From Rana temporaria (taxonomy: Eukaryota > Chordata > Amphibia > Anura > Ranidae), in assembly GCF_905171775.1 (NCBI RefSeq), contig NC_053491.1:230343883-230407882 (forward strand): a stretch of DNA of 64,000 nucleotides, read 5' to 3'. Shown here piece after piece: positions 35,760 through 47,000 of the stretch; position 1 is the first letter of the stretch; each line of letters starts with the position of its first letter. The notes under the pieces are model-generated. The model was not told the DNA's origin, did no database searches, and saw only the letters and a program-made list of their open reading frames with translations. The translations under genes were made by a program, and so were the position numbers.

Positions 35760-36611
35760 ATGAGGAAAACGTCAAATAAGGGACGTGGCCGCGGTCGTGG
35801 TGCTGCTGGTGGAGCTCCTGTTACAGGGAGAGGACGTGGTCGATCTGAGCCAGCTACAAGCACAAGTGAAACACCTTTCTCAGGTGCGAGTAGCCGACAG
35901 AGCCTGCAGCGGTATTTGGTCGGGCCTAATTCAGCTCTACGAATGTTGAGGCCAGGAGCAGAACAGGCGGTAGTAGATTGGGTTGCTGACAGTGCCTCCA
36001 GTTCCTTCACATTGTTTTCCAACCAGTCTTGTGTTGAAAGTTCAGAGTTGGCGCCTGCAGCCGATGTCCACCATCAGTCTTTCACCTCACCCCCTTGCAA
36101 ATCAGCCAAGCAGTCTGAGCCCCAAAGCATGCAGCAGTCTCTTCTTCTTTTTGATGAGTCTGTTAGCAAGTGTTCCCAGGGCCATCCACCTAGCCCAGCT
36201 CCAGAAGGGGAAGAAATTGAGTGCATCGATGCCCAACCACTTATATTTCAAGATGAGTACATGGGGGGACCATCACAGCACGTCTTGGATGATGATGAAA
36301 CACAGTTGCCAACTGCTGGTGCTTTTGCAATTGTGCAGACCGACAAGGAGGGCAGTGGTGAAGACTGGGTGGAAGATGATGTGCAGGACGATGAGGTCCT
36401 CGACCCAACATGGAATCAACCTCATGCAGGTGACCCGTGTAGTTTGGAGGAAGAGGTGGTGGTCGCACAGAGCCACCAACACAGCAGAAGAGGGAGCAGG
36501 GTGCCAAAGCAGAGCGTCCGTCCCCTAGACAGTACGCCTGTTACTGCCCAACGCAGCAAGGGACCGAGCACACCAAAGCCAGGTCCAAGGAGTTCCCTAG
36601 CGAGGAAATAG
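35760..36611 (+). CDS. GR-rich acidic ORF, truncated; possible hAT N-terminus
   Basis: The ATG at 35,760 opens a 283-codon frame (a longer version starts at a non-ATG codon and was not used). Residues 1-35 are glycine/arginine-rich (GRGRGRG, TGRGRGR), the middle is serine-rich (EQAVVDWVADSASSSFTLF), then acidic (EDWVEDDVQDDEVLD), and the tail is basic (SRVPKQSVR...GPRSSLARK). No catalytic or zinc-finger motif is visible. By recall it resembles the disordered N-terminal part of ZBED-type hAT proteins in frogs, and the upstream TAGGGTTGAG terminus agrees. The frame ends where MITE-like sequence begins, so it is probably truncated. It could instead be a non-transposase accessory ORF. Confidence 0.45.
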   Translation: MRKTSNKGRGRGRGAAGGAPVTGRGRGRSEPATSTSETPFSGASSRQSLQRYLVGPNSALRMLRPGAEQAVVDWVADSASSSFTLFSNQSCVESSELAPAADVHHQSFTSPPCKSAKQSEPQSMQQSLLLFDESVSKCSQGHPPSPAPEGEEIECIDAQPLIFQDEYMGGPSQHVLDDDETQLPTAGAFAIVQTDKEGSGEDWVEDDVQDDEVLDPTWNQPHAGDPCSLEEEVVVAQSHQHSRRGSRVPKQSVRPLDSTPVTAQRSKGPSTPKPGPRSSLARK

Positions 36612-36758
36612 AGAACATGTTCTCTATTTGGCCCGACGAGTTCCTCGTTGGCTTCCTCAGTGAAAAGTGTACACACGGCCGAGTTCCTCGGCAGAATCCA
36701 GCTCCGATCGAGTTTCTGGCTGAATTCTGCCGAGAAACTCGGTCGTGTGTACGGGGCC
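36612..36758. mobile_element. GTACACAC-type MITE fragment
   Basis: The right end GTGTGTACGGGGCC matches the 53,343 element. Internal 'ggccgagttcctcggcagaa' and 'ttctgccgagaaactcgg' are inverted. The left end near 'ttctctatttggcccgacg' is altered, so the insertion border with the ORF is uncertain. Confidence 0.55.
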
Positions 36759-37042
36759 TCATAGACAGATCACTCCATGTGTCCACCATGATCAATCCAC
36801 TTTACCAATGGTAGTAATTCCTACATTCTCCAGACTGCACCTCTGTGTGGGTAATCAATGTATAAATTGTCTCCAAACACCACCTTCCTCCATTCGCTTT
36901 TTAATAATCAATCCCACTTATATATCCAGGGGTTAAGGACATGAAACAAAAAACACAAGTACCATAGTGTTCTCTGGTTTTGAATTTATTAAAAAAGCCC
37001 CCCTAAAAAGTTACACTTACAAGAAATAACAATAAAAACAGC

Positions 37043-37727
37043 GGCCCGGATTCAGAAAGAAGTTACGACGGCGTATCTCCAGATACGCCGTCGCAACTCG
37101 GCGTCTGATTCATAGAATCAGATACGCCTCACAGTTGCCTAGATATGAGCGGCGTAAGTCTCTTACGCCGTCGTATCTTAGTTGCATATTTACGCTGGCC
37201 GCTAGGTGGCGCGTCTGTAGATTTACGCGTCAAATATGGTAATGAGCTAGATACGCCGATTCAGAAACGTACGTGCGCCCGGCGCATTTTTTTACGCCGT
37301 TTACGTAAGGCTTTTTTCGGCGTATAGTTACCCCTGCTCTATGAGGCGTAGCCAATGTTAGGTATGGACTTCGGGCCAGCGTCGAATTTTGCGTCGTTTA
37401 CGACGTTTGTGTAAGTCGTACGCGAATAGGGCTGTGCGTAAGTTACGTTCAAGTTTAAAGCAATGACTATTTGCGGCGTAATTTGGAGCATGCGCACTGG
37501 GATACTTTCACGGACAGCGGATGCGTAACGTCAATTACGTGGGGTCACGACTGTTTAGCATACAACACGCCCCCTACCAGCCTATTTTGAATTAGGCGAG
37601 CTTACGCCGGCCCATATACGCTACGCCGCCGTAACTTTGGGCGCAAGTTCTTTCTGAATACACGACTTGCCTATATGAGATACGCTACGCCCGCCTAAAC
37701 TTACGGCAATCTTTCTGAATCCGGGCC
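37043..37727. mobile_element. Snapback MITE rich in TACGCCG, second copy
   Basis: Perfect ends GGCCCGGATTCAGAAAG and CTTTCTGAATCCGGGCC bound 685 bp, with AGC on both sides (3-bp duplication). Internal GACGGCGTATCTCCAGATACG is itself a hairpin. Same family as 25,525-26,283. Confidence 0.8.
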
Positions 37728-37883
37728 AGCATGTATCAAATCACCAGCTCATTCACCGCAGATCTAGACTCACGGTGCTTCGCCTGACATCACAGATACG
37801 ACTCCTCCCTTCTAAACGCGTATCGGCCTCTCATTGGCCCCACCATATACAGAATGTTGTGAAGTCATTCAGAAAAATATTAA

Positions 37884-38894
37884 TGTAGCGCCCACCCCAA
37901 ATCTAGAGGGCACTATTTTAGATTTGTGGGAGGTCTGGACCTATCCTTGGGCTCAGATTTGTTCGATTGGCGCGGATTTGCCTCTGTTCTGGCTGTGGTA
38001 CTGCTTGGTGGTTTTCCTTGTTGCCTGCGGGTGGTGTTGCCATCTTGGCCTTGTGTTGGGGCATGGGTGTGCCGTGGTGTATTGGGTGTCCCTTCTCGGC
38101 AGCGGTGCAGTGGGAGTGATGACCCCGCCGTGCATGCTGGGGAGGGGTGCTTAAGGGGCGTGTGTGTGTGTGTACCCGACTTCGGGGGCACGTTAGCTCT
38201 GAGTTGTTTCGCTGTTTAGTAGGCCCAGCTATGCTGGCTTGGGCCTACAATCTTAAAAGGGGATCCAAAGCTGTCTGTCCACAAGGGAGGAAGCTGTCTA
38301 AATGAGGGAGACCGGGGGAGGACCTGCCCTGGAGGAGACCGGTAAAGTGCCGACGTCTCGGGTAAGGCCTGGTGACCTAATTAAGGAGGGATCCATTATA
38401 TTGAAAGCCCTGCAGTCTGCCGGGTCCGACTTAAAGGCTCTTCTACTACACGGCTGGAGGTTCAGGACTTTAAAATTCTGTGGCAGAGGATTCCTGGACG
38501 CATCCAAGCTCATTCAAAGATCTGTGGCAGAGACCAAGTTCATTCCAAAAGGTCTGTGGCAGAGACCGGCTGGACATTAGTTCGTGCTTCATCCCAGGTG
38601 CTAGGCCAAGTGAGAGGGGACTATTTAGGTGAGCAATACCCACTCAATAGCTGAGAGTGGAGACTGATCGATTCTGTACCGTGTGCCTGAACCTTCCCCT
38701 GCTCTTCTCCTCCCTTCTACTTTCTCTACTTCAAGTTATCATGCAGTAAAGAAAATAAAACCTAAATGTTGAAGGTTTTACATCTGTCTGAACACTGCAT
38801 TTATTATGGACTTTCCCACCCTGACAACGAAGCTACAGAGGTAACGTGCAAACCCGAAAATGTAACCAGCAGCTCCTCCAGGGGAAGTGCTACA
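37884..38894 (+). mobile_element. Solo LTR (1,011 bp)
   Basis: Starts TGTAGCGCCC and ends AGTGCTACA: the TG...CA ends of a long terminal repeat with the inverted hexamer TGTAGC/GCTACA. The flanks are TTAA on both sides (37,880-37,883; 38,895-38,898), a 4-bp duplication. A poly(A) signal AATAAA lies at about 38,752 on the plus strand. No adjacent primer-binding site, gag or pol is present, so it is a solo LTR left by recombination. Gypsy-type origin is inferred from size and the short duplication. Confidence 0.7.
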
Positions 38895-38913
38895 TTAATA
38901 ATAATACATTTAA

Positions 38914-39390
38914 AGCGGGGGTTCACCCTAAAAAAAAAAAAAAAATGTTTATACCATGCCATCCAGCATACTAGCGCGCCATACTCACAGTTTAATCCCT
39001 TAGTTAAGTTTCAGACTCCCCCCTGTGCAGAGGGGAACATGATTGACGGCCGGCTATGGCGCGTCACGCTTCCCGAAAATAGCCGAAATAGGACTTGGCT
39101 CTTCACGGCGCCTGCGCAGTCAGCTCCTAGTCTGTGCGCAGGCGCCGTATAGCGCCGTGAAGAGCAGAGTCCTACTCCGGCTATTTTCGGGAAGCGTGAC
39201 GCGCCATAGCCGGCCGTCAATCATGTTCCCCTCTGCATAGGAACGCCTACTCCCCGCGGGGGGTCTGAAACTTAACTAAGGGATTAAACTGTGAGTACGG
39301 CGCAAAAAAAATAAATAAAGGCATACTGTAGCTCACGCTAGTATGCTGGATGGCATGGTAGAAACTTGTTTTTTAGGGTGAACCTCCGCA
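38914..39390. mobile_element. Palindromic MITE, family P1, copy 3 (divergent arms)
   Basis: Flanked by TTAA (38,910-38,913; 39,391-39,394), opens AGCGGGGGTTCACCC and closes GGGTGAACCTCCGCA. The centre again has GTGCGCAGGCGCCGTATAG, but the arms ('ggccggctatggcgcgtcac') differ from copies 1, 2 and 4. Outward GTGAGT motifs occur in both arms (about 38,987 minus; 39,290 plus). Confidence 0.8.
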
Positions 39391-39394
39391 TTAA

Positions 39395-40665
39395 TATTTA
39401 CTGGCAGAGATGTGAGATTCCAGTAGGCGTCAAAAATTAATTGAACTATTTCTCTTGGAACCAGTTAAAACAAGAGTGGTGGACTAAAGGACTTTGTGAC
39501 CTCACGTTTTCCAATGTTCAGTGGATTAGCCATCTGTAACCTTTTACAAGCCGGTTTTGAGACTTTGGGAACAATGACAGCTTTCTCACCAAACACAAAA
39601 AGTTGTTGATCTGATCTTTGCTGGATACACAGTAATGACAAATACAGCCATTGAGACAAAAAGTTATACAGTCTTCTATCATATAGAACAAACCCCTTGT
39701 CCAGAAAACCCATTGTTCGAAAAAATAGGACTGTCTAAACAACTATTGGACTCCACAAAGTCCACCCCAACACATTGTTAGAAAGATGTGAATGATTATG
39801 CAAGTCAGAAATATTTTAAAATACCTACATGTTATGATAGGACATTTGAATTATCTATGATGTTTTTAGGTCACAGAGAATGACTCTAATTTTAGGATCT
39901 GGTGATTTAAGAACTTTGTTATAAGAAAATGTATATACAAGAAGTGTGTTTATAAGTAGAAATGTTTTAAAAGGCTAATTAGCATTAGGAAATACTCCCA
40001 ATTATGATTATAACCACATAAGACTTTAGCATATTATGAGATTAACACATATTCATGGGGTATATCGGAATTATTCATGTATCCAGAGATAATCATTTTG
40101 TGTGATATTGATCTAAATATATATATATAATCATTCCGAGACAAACCAGTTTTTAAAAGGTAGATACCTTTATTTATAAATATAAAACTGTTTTATGTTA
40201 TGTCAATGAATCAAGATCATACTAATCATATTTCATATAATACCAGTTACTAGAACATTCAAAATATATATATATTCTTCCCAGCAATATATAAACTAAA
40301 CACATATTATGGAAACAGAATATATTAAACTTAAAGGGATAAACTCAAACTCACTGAGCTGCGTGGTGAGTAAATGGTTAAGTCTTGCCCACCAATGAAT
40401 AGGGAACACATCTTTTGGGCAGAGCGTATTATAATTTTTAGGATATCATTGTCTGAGATAGCATTTAGGACAAGAAAAAATAGACAAGAGAGGACGCTCT
40501 GGGACCCACCCTGACAGACACTCAGGGACACACCCTGAGGGGGGGGCACTGGGAGATGCAGCCACACACTCCCACACAGACTGACACTCTTTTAGATACT
40601 GAGATACACATGCACCATGCATCAATACATATCTTTTACATTCATGAAGATCCCCAAAGCTACTT
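39395..40665. other. Mostly unique AT-rich sequence
   Basis: No gene can be supported. On the minus strand about 39,465-39,713 a frame with QQRSDQQLFVFGEKA and VSKPACK faintly recalls tyrosine recombinases of DIRS elements, too weak to call. The rest is AT-rich without repeat boundaries. Confidence 0.35.
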
Positions 40666-40668
40666 TTA

Positions 40669-40984
40669 GCCCTGGTTCACATTGGTACGATTTGAGATGC
40701 GATTTGACATGTCAAATCGCATCTCAAATCGGCGGCATTTGCCGGCAATGGCACCGTCCTAATCGATGCGACGCCGCATCTGTGGCGCTGCACCGATTTC
40801 AAAAAGTAGTTCCTGTACTACTTTTTGCGATTTCGGGCCGCGATTTACATTGAAATCTGTGCAGAAACCTGCACAGATGTCTCTGAAATCGTGTCCGAAA
40901 TCGGGACTGCCAGCGGGAGTGAAATCGTGCGAGTTCAGCTGAACTCGCACGGCTTCACTCCCGCAGCCCAGTGTGAACCTGCGC
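40669..40984. mobile_element. Snapback MITE, TTCACA type
   Basis: GCCCTGGTTCACATTGG and CCAGTGTGAACCTGCGC are diverged inverse ends, with TTA on the left and TAA on the right. Internal hairpins 'gagatgcgatttgac...gtcaaatcgcatctc' and 'gtgcgagttcagctgaactcgcac' are perfect. Non-coding. Confidence 0.6.
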
Positions 40985-41178
40985 TAACTCTGGTAACCAG
41001 CCACTCGGAAACAGTAGCCATTTTGGAATGGGTAATTATGTCATCTTGATCTTAATTTGTGTTCATTTGTGTTGGTTAAAATGTTGAAGTATTGAATATT
41101 GTGAAATTGATATTTATTCTCACGAATCAATAACCACCTTATAGATTTTTCTCTAAAGATTAAATTTTTCATTATATA

Positions 41179-43455
41179 CCCCCGGAGACGTTACTAGCAC
41201 ATATTACGATTATCCCAAAAGAAGGGAAGGATCCAGGGGCATGCACTAGTTATAGACCAATATCATTAATAAATGTAGATATTAAAATTCTGACAAAGAT
41301 CTTGGCATCACGTATACAGCCCTATCTATCTAAACTGGTACATTTGGATCAGGTCGGGTTCATCCCAAATAGAGAAGCAAGGGATAGTACTATTAAAGTG
41401 TTAAACTTAATAAACCAAGTAAAAGAAAAGAAGATATCGAGTGTTTTCTTGAACTCAGATGCAGAGAAGGCATTCGATCGAGTGAATTGGGAATTTATGT
41501 TGGGAACAGTAAAACAAATGGGATTAGGAGAGCGGATGGCTCAGTGGATAGAGGGGGTGTATGCGGGACCCAGAGCTTTGGTAAAAGTGAATGGGGTGTA
41601 CTCTGAGCCTCTAGCAATCACAAATGGTACTAGGCAGGGCTGCCCCCTGTCGCCTTTATTATTTGCATTGACATTAGAACCATTATTAAACAAGATTCGA
41701 CAGAACAGAGATATAGTGGGTATTCAATTGGGAGGGAGGGAACATAAAGTATCGGCTTACGCAGATGACATGCTCTTCTCCCTAACAAAACCACAGATAT
41801 CCCTTCCAAATTTAATGAAAGAAGTAGAACTCTACGGGAGGATGTCAAACTTTAAAATAAATTATAATAAATCTGAAGCAATGGGGGTCGCTCTGCCAGG
41901 GTCGATTAAGAATGGTTTGGAATTTAGTTTTAAGTTTAAGTGGACGACGAGGGCATTGAATTACTTGGGCACTCAAATGCCACCAGATTTAAAGGATACT
42001 TTTGAACTAAATTTTAAACCATTATTGGGTACAATTAGAACAATGTTAGATGGATGGAGTAGAGGGATGCACTCTTGGTTTGGGAGATCTAATATTTTGA
42101 AAATGAGTGTAGTGCCAAAGTTTTTATATCTTTTTCAAGCTCTACCAATTCAGATCCCCATGTCGTACTTCAATCAAATTCGGGCATTATTTACAAAATT
42201 TATATGGGGGAGTAAAAGGCCCAGGATCGGTAGGAAATTATTGATCCTACCCAAGAAGGTGGGAGGGATATCAGCACCGGATATGTTAAAGTACTATCAC
42301 GCAGTCCAGTTGGGAAGGATAGCAGATTGGAGTAGACATGGGGATTATAAATTGTGGATCACTATAGAGCAACAAATGTGCCCAGTACCGTTAGATAGGG
42401 CAATATGGTGCTATTCTGCGTTACCCCTTACAGTTAAAACTCACCCAACGATAGGACCAACTTTATGGATTGGAAATAAAATATGTCATAATCCGAATTT
42501 CTCAACGAATAATTCCCCCCTCTACCCAATAATAGGAAATCCAGAATTCCAGCCTGGTTTGGAATCCCATATACTCAAGAAATTAAAAGAAAAGGGTAGA
42601 TTTCAAGCCTCCCACTTTCTGGGTGAAAGGGGGTGGATGACAATAGGAGAAATAGCACAAAGGGGAGGGAGCGGTGAGATACCGATATGGCAAGCGCGAC
42701 AGGTACGACACTTTCTGGAGACTCTGGATGGTGCAGAAAAGTATAAACGGGCACTCACAAAGTTTGAGGAGTACTGTGGAGGAAAGGAACCACTAGCCCA
42801 TATGGTCTCTAAAATGTATATATTATTGACTGCACCACCAGAAGACTTTAGAATGTCGAGCCTAGTAAAATGGGAGAGAGATTTAGGCCAAGTTTTTTCC
42901 CCAATACAAAGCCAAAATATTATAAATTTAGCATTAAATTCTTCAAGATGCACGAAAATACAAGAATTAAATTATAAAATATTAACAAGATGGTACTATA
43001 CGCCAGCGCGTTTAAACACATTTTTTCCTGAAATGTCAGATAGATGTTGGAGAGGCTGTGGGGAGAAAGGGACAATGCTACATACATTTTGGGGATGTCC
43101 AATAATACAACAATTCTGGGAAACAGTACGGAGAATTACACAAGAATTTACGGAATATCATATTCCAGATGACCCATCGTTTTTTCTACTACATCATGCT
43201 GAAATATATCCGGTGAGATATAAGGGATCAATGATGTGTCATTTGATAAATGCGGCGAAAAGTTGCATTGCAACAAAATGGAAAGACCCCGAGGCACCTC
43301 CAATATCTATGTGGCTGAAAAAAGTAAGGAAAATAGGGATAATGGAGAAACTCCTCCCAAAAACAATAGATAAGAAACAGCAAATTAAAATGATATGGGC
43401 ACCTTGGGAATTATTTTTACAGTCGGAGGAAGGTAAAAAGCTAATAGGAGAATAA
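41179..43455 (+). pseudogene. LINE A ORF2, 5'-truncated reverse transcriptase and C-terminus
   Basis: The frame is open from the truncation point (PPETLLAHITIIPKEGKD) through the stop at 43,453-43,455, about 758 codons, so the lesion is the missing 5' half (endonuclease and start) rather than internal decay. Motifs: SYRPISLINVD (RT motif 1), DAEKAFDRVNW (motif A), NGTRQGCPLSPLLF (motif B), YADDMLF (catalytic Asp pair), and CWRGCGEKGTMLHTFWGC, a C-x3-C-x7-H-x4-C knuckle typical of L1-clade ORF2 C-termini. The uninterrupted frame implies a young insertion. Not functional as a retrotransposon because the endonuclease is absent. Confidence 0.9.
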
Positions 43456-43554
43456 GATAAAGGGTAGTAGATGGAAGAAAGAAGGAAAATAGGAGAGAGA
43501 ACATTTTGCGCACGGTTGGAGGACAGCGGAGGAGGGGAGGGGTGTATTGTATTG

Positions 43555-43558
<4 letters not shown>

Positions 43559-43643
<85 letters not shown>

Positions 43644-43794
43644 CACTTCAGACTTCACCACAGCGAGAGACTTGCTCATGATTTTATTCATAATTCCGTC
43701 TCAACATCTGGTTTAGCATCATTTGTGGTGCATTTCTTATGCCAATTTTTATACTTGTTAATTTTATTTTATTTATTTGTTTGTTTATGTATTA

Positions 43795-43837
<43 letters not shown>

Positions 43838-44027
43838 CACCGTTTAAAACTCACTCTTTTATAGTAAGTACGGAATTTTTCAAAGGTTTTATCTGCGTGA
43901 CAAAGAAATACCCAGCACCCCATCTCCCCCCTCCCCAACTAAATCCCCCCCCCCCTACCCACCCCCTCCCTTGACCACCCCACGACTCCACTATAAGAAC
44001 TCTTTCCCTTAATTGAAAAATGCGTTC
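43559..44027 (-). other. LINE B 3' UTR with two poly(A) tracts
   Basis: On the minus strand about 190 nt of 3' UTR follow ORF2, then an A-run (complement of 43,797-43,837), about 156 nt of unrelated-looking sequence with AATAAA signals, and a second A-run (complement of 43,559-43,640) abutting the target duplication. No good AATAAA precedes the first tract. This is the layout expected of a 3' transduction. Confidence 0.6.
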
Positions 44028-47000
44028 CTATTCCTCTCTCAGGTTTTCTGCGAACCTCCAGGACTTTTTAAATTCCAACCAGGGTACCCATATATCCTTT
44101 TCCCCTTCCTTGTGTTTATAGCTCCCGTATTTTAATTTCTCTCTCCTATAAGTGTCCTCTACGGAGTCGATCCACTCCCACATTTGCGGACTTTTCGCGT
44201 CTCTCCATTTTATGGGGATCAGTCGTTTCGCTGCGTTCAATAAATGAGGGGTCAATGAACCCTTGTACTCCTTCTCTGGAATCTCCCCCCCATGAAAGAG
44301 AACTACCCATGGGTTATCTTCCACTTCTTTTTTTGTTATTATCTTTATCAGGGCCAAGATTTTTTTCCAATAAGCTTTAATTTTCAGGCAATCCCACCAT
44401 AGGTGTGCCATTGTTCCTCTTGACTCACATCCTCTCCAACATTTCTCTGACTCTCCCCCTCTGAATTTTGCCATTTTATCTGGGGTGGCGTACCACCTCG
44501 TCAAACATTTGAAGTTCATCTCGGCAGTTTTTACATCAACTGCCGAGGTGTGAGTCATTTTCAGGATTCTTCCTATGGTCGTTTTCCCCCTTGGGACCCC
44601 TAAGTCCGTTTCCCAATTTTGGATGTATTTTAGCGTGTCCAACTCTTCCGTTTTCTGCAAGTAATTATAGATTTTAGATATATTTCCTTTTGAGCTTTCG
44701 ATACTACACAATTGTTCCAATAAGGTGTAATCCTCTTGTGACCTCAAAGGGTGTGGTAGGCGCTTGACGAATGACACTAACTGCAAGTATCTCCACTCGT
44801 CGAGCGCCCTTATTCCAATCCTATATTTAATATCGTGAAGTGTCCTAATTTTGCCATCTAGTGTTATATCTTTTAACTGTGTTCTATTTGTGATCCAATT
44901 TCCCCCTACTTCTTTTGTCCCTGGAATAAAATATTCGTTTTCTTTTAAATCAATAAAGGGTGAGTTGAATTCTGTTTTTAATTGTTTGTGAAGTCTATCC
45001 CAGATCCTCCATGCATTATGAGTTATTGTGTGTGTTGAGGTGTGTAAGGATCTGTGTTGTGGTGGATTCCATATTAATCTCCCTAACTGTGCCCTCGCTA
45101 ATGTGCATTCAATATTTATCCATCTTTTGTCCTGGGATTCTTTAGCCCATTCTATAACCCTTGAGAGAACCGAAGCATTATAATACAATCTGATGTCGGG
45201 TACAGCTAAGCCTCCCTTTTTCTTGGCCCGTTTTAGAATTTGAGCAGACACCCTGTGTTTTTTATTATTCCAGATATAGTTCATTATGAGGGAGTTAATT
45301 ATTTTAATGAATGACGGTGGTAGGTATATTGGGACCATTTGGAACTTGTATAGGATTTTTGGGATGAGAACCATTTTCACTACATTTATCCTCCCGAACC
45401 ACGAAATAGGTCTATTGAATATGTTTTTAATTTCCCTTTTTATTTCGTTGAGCAGGGGGATAAAATTTATTCTATATATTTTCTTGATGGTATTTGCCAG
45501 TTTTATTCCCAAGTATTTTATTTCTTTTTGCCATTTAAAATTATATTTCTTCCGCAGATATTGTTCTTCTTCTTTAAGAATATTGATATTTAAGATCTCC
45601 GTCTTTTCTGTATTCATTTTGAAGTTTGACACCTCACCATATTGTTTTAAAGTAGCTATTAACTTCGGGAGAGTAACTCTTGGGCTACTTATATAAAATA
45701 AAATGTCGTCTGCGAAGGCGGATAATTTGTGCTCATCTTCTCCAACCTCTATTCCATATATTTCTGGATTTTGTCGGACCATTGCCAGCAGGGGTTCCAA
45801 TGATAAGACAAAAAGAAGAGGGGACAGGGGACAGCCCTGCCTGGTTCCATTTCTCATCTCGAAGGGTGCGGATAAAGATCCATTGATCTTGATCCTAGCG
45901 CATGGGTGGAAATAGAGCGTTTTGATCCATTTGATCATCCTTGGGCCAATTCCTATACATTCTAGTGTTTGTATCAGGAACCCCCAGTCTACCCTGTCAA
46001 ACGCTTTTTCAGCGTCTACTGACAGGAATAGACCAGGGGTTCCTCTTTCTTTGATCTGCTCCATGAGAAGAAGTGCCCTGACCCCATTGTCCTTTCCCTC
46101 CCTCCCAGGTATGAAACCAACCTGGTCTGGGTGGACAATGGCAGTCATCACCCCCTTCATTCGTTCGGCCAAAATTTTTGCATACAGTTTGGTATCTGCA
46201 TTCAGGAGTGAGATAGGTCGGAACCCTGAACAGTTCGTATTGTCCTTTCCCTCTTTTTTAATGACAGTGATCGTAGCTGTTAATGCCTCTCTACTCATCT
46301 CATAGTCTCGCCCCAACCCATTGAAATATTGACATAGTCTAGGGACTAAGATAGTACTAAACCTTTGTATGTAGGCCGACGTGAAGCCGTCTGGTCCCGG
46401 GCTTTTCCCATTGGGGGTAATTTTTAAGACCTCACTTATCTCCTGTTCGGAAATACGTTCCTCCATTCTTTCCATCTCAAATTCTTCTATCCTCGGTAGA
46501 TTAGTTTGCCGTAATACTTCCCTGATCTTATCCTGTTTTTCGGCAGGGTCCCTGATCTTCTGTTGGACATTGTATAGTTTTTCGTAATAGCTTCTGAAGG
46601 ATTCTGCTATTTTATTTGTCGCGTATACTAAGTCCCCATCCCCATTCCTGATTTTTTCGATGAAATTCCTGGTTTTCTTTTTTCTTACCATTCTGGCCAA
46701 GTTTTTACTAGGTTTATTTCCCCAGACATATCTTTCACTCTCTATCCTGTCTATGAAATTCTTGGTTTCTTGCCCGGCCAGGGCTTTATATTCATCCCTT
46801 GTTAAAGTTAACTTGCGGAGTGTTTCCCTCTTTTGGCCCTGTAATTTATGTTCCTGTTCCAGCCTATATATCTCCTCTTTTAATGTTTTTAATTTACTCC
46901 TTCTTATTTTATTTTTCTTTGCCCCTTCTGCAATAAATATCCCTCTTATATACGCTTTGTGGGCATCCCACAGAGTTGCTCCTGTGATTCCCTCCTTGTC

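Larger units (their letters stand above)
33313..36608 (+). mobile_element. hAT (Ac-like) transposon fragment, 5' part
   Basis: Begins TAGGGTTGAGCGAACCCG, the TAGGGNTGANC terminus style of Ac-like hAT elements, with a hairpin-forming CGAACCCGAAC region. A 125-bp tandem array, longer degenerate repeats and then a GR-rich ORF follow. The 3' part, where a transposase catalytic domain would lie, is missing: the ORF stops next to a MITE. The assignment is inference from the terminus and ORF style; no BED finger or DDE region is present. Confidence 0.4.

Noticed and set aside
39465..39742. Possible tyrosine recombinase fragment on the minus strand
   Set aside because: A few residues (SDQQLFVFGEKA, VSKPACK) recall DIRS recombinases, but no catalytic Arg or His-x-x-Arg is present and the other frames look equally protein-like.
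43471..43847. Phenylalanine-rich plus-strand frames
   Set aside because: Translations of the poly(T) complements of the LINE B tails.
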